This document shows, piece after piece, positions 40,781 to 44,818 of a stretch of DNA of 44,818 nt (position 1 is the stretch's first letter; the number at the start of each line of letters is the position of its first letter). Both the position numbers and the translations under genes were made by a program. Below the pieces are notes generated by a model. The model did not search any database, was not told where the DNA came from, and saw nothing but the letters and a program-made list of their open reading frames with translations. The stretch is from a bacterium (GTDB taxonomy: Bacteria > Vulcanimicrobiota > Vulcanimicrobiia > Vulcanimicrobiales > SCRA01): the NCBI GenBank assembly GCA_004297985.1, contig SCRA01000042.1, forward strand, positions 1 through 44,818. The letters are read 5' to 3'.

Positions 40781-41272
40781 GTGGCCACCTATCAACCCCC
40801 GACGCCAGAGGAAGTCACCGCGCTCGCTACGGAGGCCGATCATCTCCAAGCGCGTATAGCCACGCCGCACGGCGACATCGTCTTCGCCTTCTATGCGAAG
40901 GATGCGCCGACGCACGTCGCGGCGTTCGTCAAGCTCGCGCGCGCCGGTTTTTACGATGGGCTGACGTTCCACCGCGTCGAGCCCGGCTTCGTCATCCAGG
41001 GCGGCTGCCCCGAAGGCACGGGCAGCGGTGGTCCCGGCTACCGCCTCAAAGCGGAGTTCAACGAGCACCCGCACCTGCAGGGGACCGTAGCGATGGCACG
41101 CGCCTCGTCGCCCGACTCGGCCGGCTCGCAGTTCTACATCTGCCTTGAGGACGCGCGCTTTCTCGATCGCCAGTACACGGTCTTCGGCCAGGTTATCGAA
41201 GGACTGAACGCGGTGCAGAAAGTGCGCCCCGGCGACGCGATGGAGCGCATAGCGATCGAAGCCGCCGTGTAG
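40781..41272 (+). CDS. cyclophilin-type peptidyl-prolyl cis-trans isomerase
   Basis: This 163-residue cyclophilin core has FVKLARAGFYDGLTFHRV, FVIQGGCPEGTGSGGPGY, SQFYIC and YTVFGQVIEG. The catalytic arginine is in FHRV. There is no signal peptide, so it acts in the cytoplasm on Xaa-Pro bonds. The GTG at 40781 has AAAGGA 8 nt upstream. It is a single gene between a GIY-YIG protein and the convergent pirin. Confidence 0.93.
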   Translation: MATYQPPTPEEVTALATEADHLQARIATPHGDIVFAFYAKDAPTHVAAFVKLARAGFYDGLTFHRVEPGFVIQGGCPEGTGSGGPGYRLKAEFNEHPHLQGTVAMARASSPDSAGSQFYICLEDARFLDRQYTVFGQVIEGLNAVQKVRPGDAMERIAIEAAV

Positions 41273-41288
41273 CGCGGCCCCGTGGGCG

Positions 41289-42005
41289 TTAAGCCGTGGG
41301 GGGAACGTCCCAGAGCAGGATCTCGCCCCGTCCGCCGACGGTGAGCCGATCGAGATCCGCGATGCGTACCGAATCTCCCGCGGCGAGCGGCGCACCGTTC
41401 GCTTCGACGTTCCCCTCCGCGGCGAAGAGAAACCCCAAGCGCCCGGGGGAAAATCGATGTTCGACCTGCGCCTCCTCCAGACGTGCGACGGCGAAGACAG
41501 CCCGCTGCGTGAGATGCACGGGCGCCTCCACGCCCTCCACGCCGCTGGCGATGGTAAGCCAGCGGTCACGGCGGTCGTCCACGGTGAAGTCGGCCTGACC
41601 ATAGAGCGGCGCCGTACCCGTCTTGCCGGGCAGCACCCACATCTGCACGAGACGCAGCGAGTGTTGCTTTGACGCGTTGAACTCCGAGTGGCGTACGCCG
41701 GTGCCGGCGCTCATGAACTGGACGGAGCCGGGCCCCACGATGCCTCGGTTGCCCATGCTGTCGCGGTGCTCGAGCTGGCCGTCGATCACGTAGGTGACGA
41801 TCTCCATATCACGATGCGGGTGCAGCGGGAAGCCGGTGCCTGCGGCAATCGTGTCGTCGTTGAGGACGCGCAATGCCCCCCAGTTGAGGTTATCGGGATC
41901 GACGTAGTCGGCAAAGCTGAAGGAGTGATACGTCTTCAGCCATCCGTGGTCGGCGAAGTAGCGCTCGCTCGCCCGCTGAATGGCAAAGGTTGGAGTAGCG
42001 TGCAT
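41289..42005 (-). CDS. pirin family protein
   Basis: This 238-residue bicupin has the pirin metal ligands H62 and H64 (LHPHRDMEIVTYV), H106 and E108 (VRHSEF). YhhW-type bacterial pirins act as quercetin dioxygenases in vitro, but many are regulators or of unknown role. AGGGAG precedes the ATG at 42005. It diverges from an ArsR gene with a shared 88-bp region that holds a direct repeat, so the two may be coregulated. Confidence 0.92.
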   Translation of the reverse strand: MHATPTFAIQRASERYFADHGWLKTYHSFSFADYVDPDNLNWGALRVLNDDTIAAGTGFPLHPHRDMEIVTYVIDGQLEHRDSMGNRGIVGPGSVQFMSAGTGVRHSEFNASKQHSLRLVQMWVLPGKTGTAPLYGQADFTVDDRRDRWLTIASGVEGVEAPVHLTQRAVFAVARLEEAQVEHRFSPGRLGFLFAAEGNVEANGAPLAAGDSVRIADLDRLTVGGRGEILLWDVPPTA

Positions 42006-42018
42006 GGCACTCCCTACA

Positions 42019-42066
42019 ACACGTGACCGGTTGCGGTGGCTGCGGCTGCTCTCTTGACACGTGACC
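42019..42066. repeat. direct repeat ACACGTGACC in the pirin-arsR intergenic region
   Basis: ACACGTGACC occurs at 42019-42028 and 42057-42066. The second copy runs into an imperfect palindrome GTGACC-AAAA-GGTAAC (42061-42076) inside the arsR promoter spacer. It is a candidate operator. Confidence 0.55.
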
Positions 42067-42083
42067 AAAAGGTAACATATACT
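42054..42083 (+). promoter_or_regulatory. promoter of the arsR-SRPBCC operon
   Basis: TTGACA (42054-42059) and TATACT (42078-42083) are spaced by 18 bp. The spacer contains the palindrome GTGACC/GGTAAC, where a bound ArsR-type repressor would exclude polymerase. The GTG start follows 10 bases after the -10 box, so the transcript is nearly leaderless. Confidence 0.75.
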
Positions 42084-42093
42084 GAGCTACGGC

Positions 42094-42408
42094 GTGGACC
42101 TAGATGACGTATTCAAAGCACTTGCCGATCCCACGCGACGCGCGTTGCTGGATGCGCTCCGAGAGCGTGATGGTCAAACGTTGGGAGAGCTGTGCGAGGA
42201 TGCGGAGATGACGAGGTTCGGGGTCATGAAGCATTTGCGCGTCCTCGAGGCTGCGGGTCTGGTAGCGACCAGACGCATCGGACGCGAGAAGCACCACTAC
42301 CTCAATCCCGTTCCGATCCAACACATCTACGATCGCTGGGTGAGCAAGTACGCACGCCATTTGACGCGCACACTGACCAAGCTCAAGCGAGAGCTGGAGG
42401 AAGAATGA
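42094..42408 (+). CDS. ArsR-family winged-helix regulator
   Basis: This 104-residue protein has VFKALADPTRRALLDAL, TLGELCED and MTRFGVMKHLRVLEAAGLV. It carries only one cysteine (in ELCED), so it is not a typical thiolate metal sensor. It belongs to the group paired with SRPBCC genes. The GTG start lies close to the predicted transcription start and has no ribosome site. The stop overlaps the next gene as ATGA, which strongly links the two. Confidence 0.9.
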   Translation: MDLDDVFKALADPTRRALLDALRERDGQTLGELCEDAEMTRFGVMKHLRVLEAAGLVATRRIGREKHHYLNPVPIQHIYDRWVSKYARHLTRTLTKLKRELEEE

Positions 42409-42875
42409 GCGAGACGCTGCGACACATGTACGAAATCTACATCCGCACGACGCCCGAGAAGTTATGGAATGCGCTCACGAACGGGGAGCTGACCAAACAA
42501 TACTTCTACGGAGCCGCCGCGCACTCGGATTGGAAAGCCGGATCGGCCTACGAGATGATCGACGAAGACGGCGATAAGATGCTCTTCGGCGACGTCGTCG
42601 AGAGCGATCCACCGAACAAACTCGTGTACACGTTCAACGCCGCCTACGATCCGGCGGAGGATCGCGATCCACCCTCACGCGTGACGTGCGAGATCGCGCC
42701 CATGGGTGAGATCTGCAAGCTGACGCTAGTTCACGAGCATTTCGCCGGCGAGACGGAGACGTTCAAGAACACCCGCAGCGGCTGGGGTCCGATCCTTTCC
42801 GGCCTCAAGACGCTCTTGGAGACGGGAAAGCCACTGGGATTCCGGCGGCCCCAAGAGGCAACGACCGGCTCCTGA
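42405..42875 (+). CDS. SRPBCC/AHSA1-domain protein
   Basis: This 156-residue protein has the AHSA1 pattern YEIYIRTTPEKLWNALTNGEL, YFYGAAAHSDW, LVYTFN and a C-terminal helix with GWGPILSGLKTLLETG. The helix-grip fold binds hydrophobic ligands. ArsR-SRPBCC pairs are common, and the partner may sense the ligand or act as a transport or enzyme module, but the reaction is unknown. A 101-bp gap to the typA stop follows, with nothing that I recognise. Confidence 0.9.
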   Translation: MSETLRHMYEIYIRTTPEKLWNALTNGELTKQYFYGAAAHSDWKAGSAYEMIDEDGDKMLFGDVVESDPPNKLVYTFNAAYDPAEDRDPPSRVTCEIAPMGEICKLTLVHEHFAGETETFKNTRSGWGPILSGLKTLLETGKPLGFRRPQEATTGS

Positions 42876-42976
42876 AGCATCGCGCGGCGCATGCCGGCCA
42901 GCACGTTCGCCGAGTAGGTATTGAAACGTGCGGCCGCTGCGCCGCCGATCAGATGTTGAAGCAGACGACGCCGCCG

Positions 42977-44812
<1,836 letters not shown>

Positions 44813-44818
44813 TATAGC

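Overview
The window is a gene-dense, high-GC bacterial chromosome segment. Short gaps, many four-base ATGA/GTGA overlaps and frequent GTG starts are typical throughout. An LptB-type ATPase implies an outer membrane, and haem precursor synthesis uses the C5 route (HemL). Gene content is mainly housekeeping, with one catabolic module. I cannot place the organism firmly. An uncultured diderm lineage such as Eremiobacterota (WPS-2) is my low-confidence guess.

Layout. 1-2290: a broken metallo-beta-lactamase gene, a LOG-family nucleotide hydrolase, a 54-residue metallothionein and lptB. 2320-2880: tRNA-Thr(CGT) followed by a decayed tyrosine-recombinase tail, the scar of an integrated element. 3600-9970: an aerobic benzoyl-CoA (box) module with benzoate-CoA ligase, a flavodoxin, BoxR, BoxC and BoxB, ending at a strong terminator. 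Its two promoters share the same architecture. 10118-16339: a six-gene surface-polysaccharide operon containing a WbpB/WbpE/WbpD-like nucleotide-sugar trio. 16275-22849: leucine and branched-chain amino acid synthesis, with leuA facing ilvB-ilvN-ilvC-leuC-leuD. 22846-26658: a GGDEF protein, a hydroxypyruvate isomerase and an aldolase/dehydrogenase. 26720-33330: folate genes, including an HPPK-FolE2 fusion, translationally coupled to carbohydrate genes and an amidohydrolase. 33349-44812: a DUF1858-Mrp fusion, an M16 peptidase, an epimerase, a STAS protein, HxlR-hemL, a NYN nuclease, small genes, pirin, ArsR-SRPBCC and TypA/BipA.

The most striking structure is the 400-bp region between leuA and ilvB. 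It holds two divergent transcription attenuators. The ilvB side has a 21-residue leader peptide rich in Ile, Leu and Val. The leuA side has a 20-residue leader peptide rich in Leu. Each is followed by an intrinsic terminator whose arm or loop is complementary to the last codons of its own leader peptide. In both, the leader ATG lies exactly 10 nt after the -10 box, so the transcripts should be almost leaderless. The lone LeuA lacks the usual C-terminal leucine-binding domain, which fits control by attenuation.

Other points of interest are the flavodoxin and missing BoxA in the box module, identical ATGCA placement in the two box promoters, the HPPK-FolE2 fusion beside an extended DHPS, and an Mrp-type ATPase that has lost its own CxxC but carries an N-terminal domain with one.
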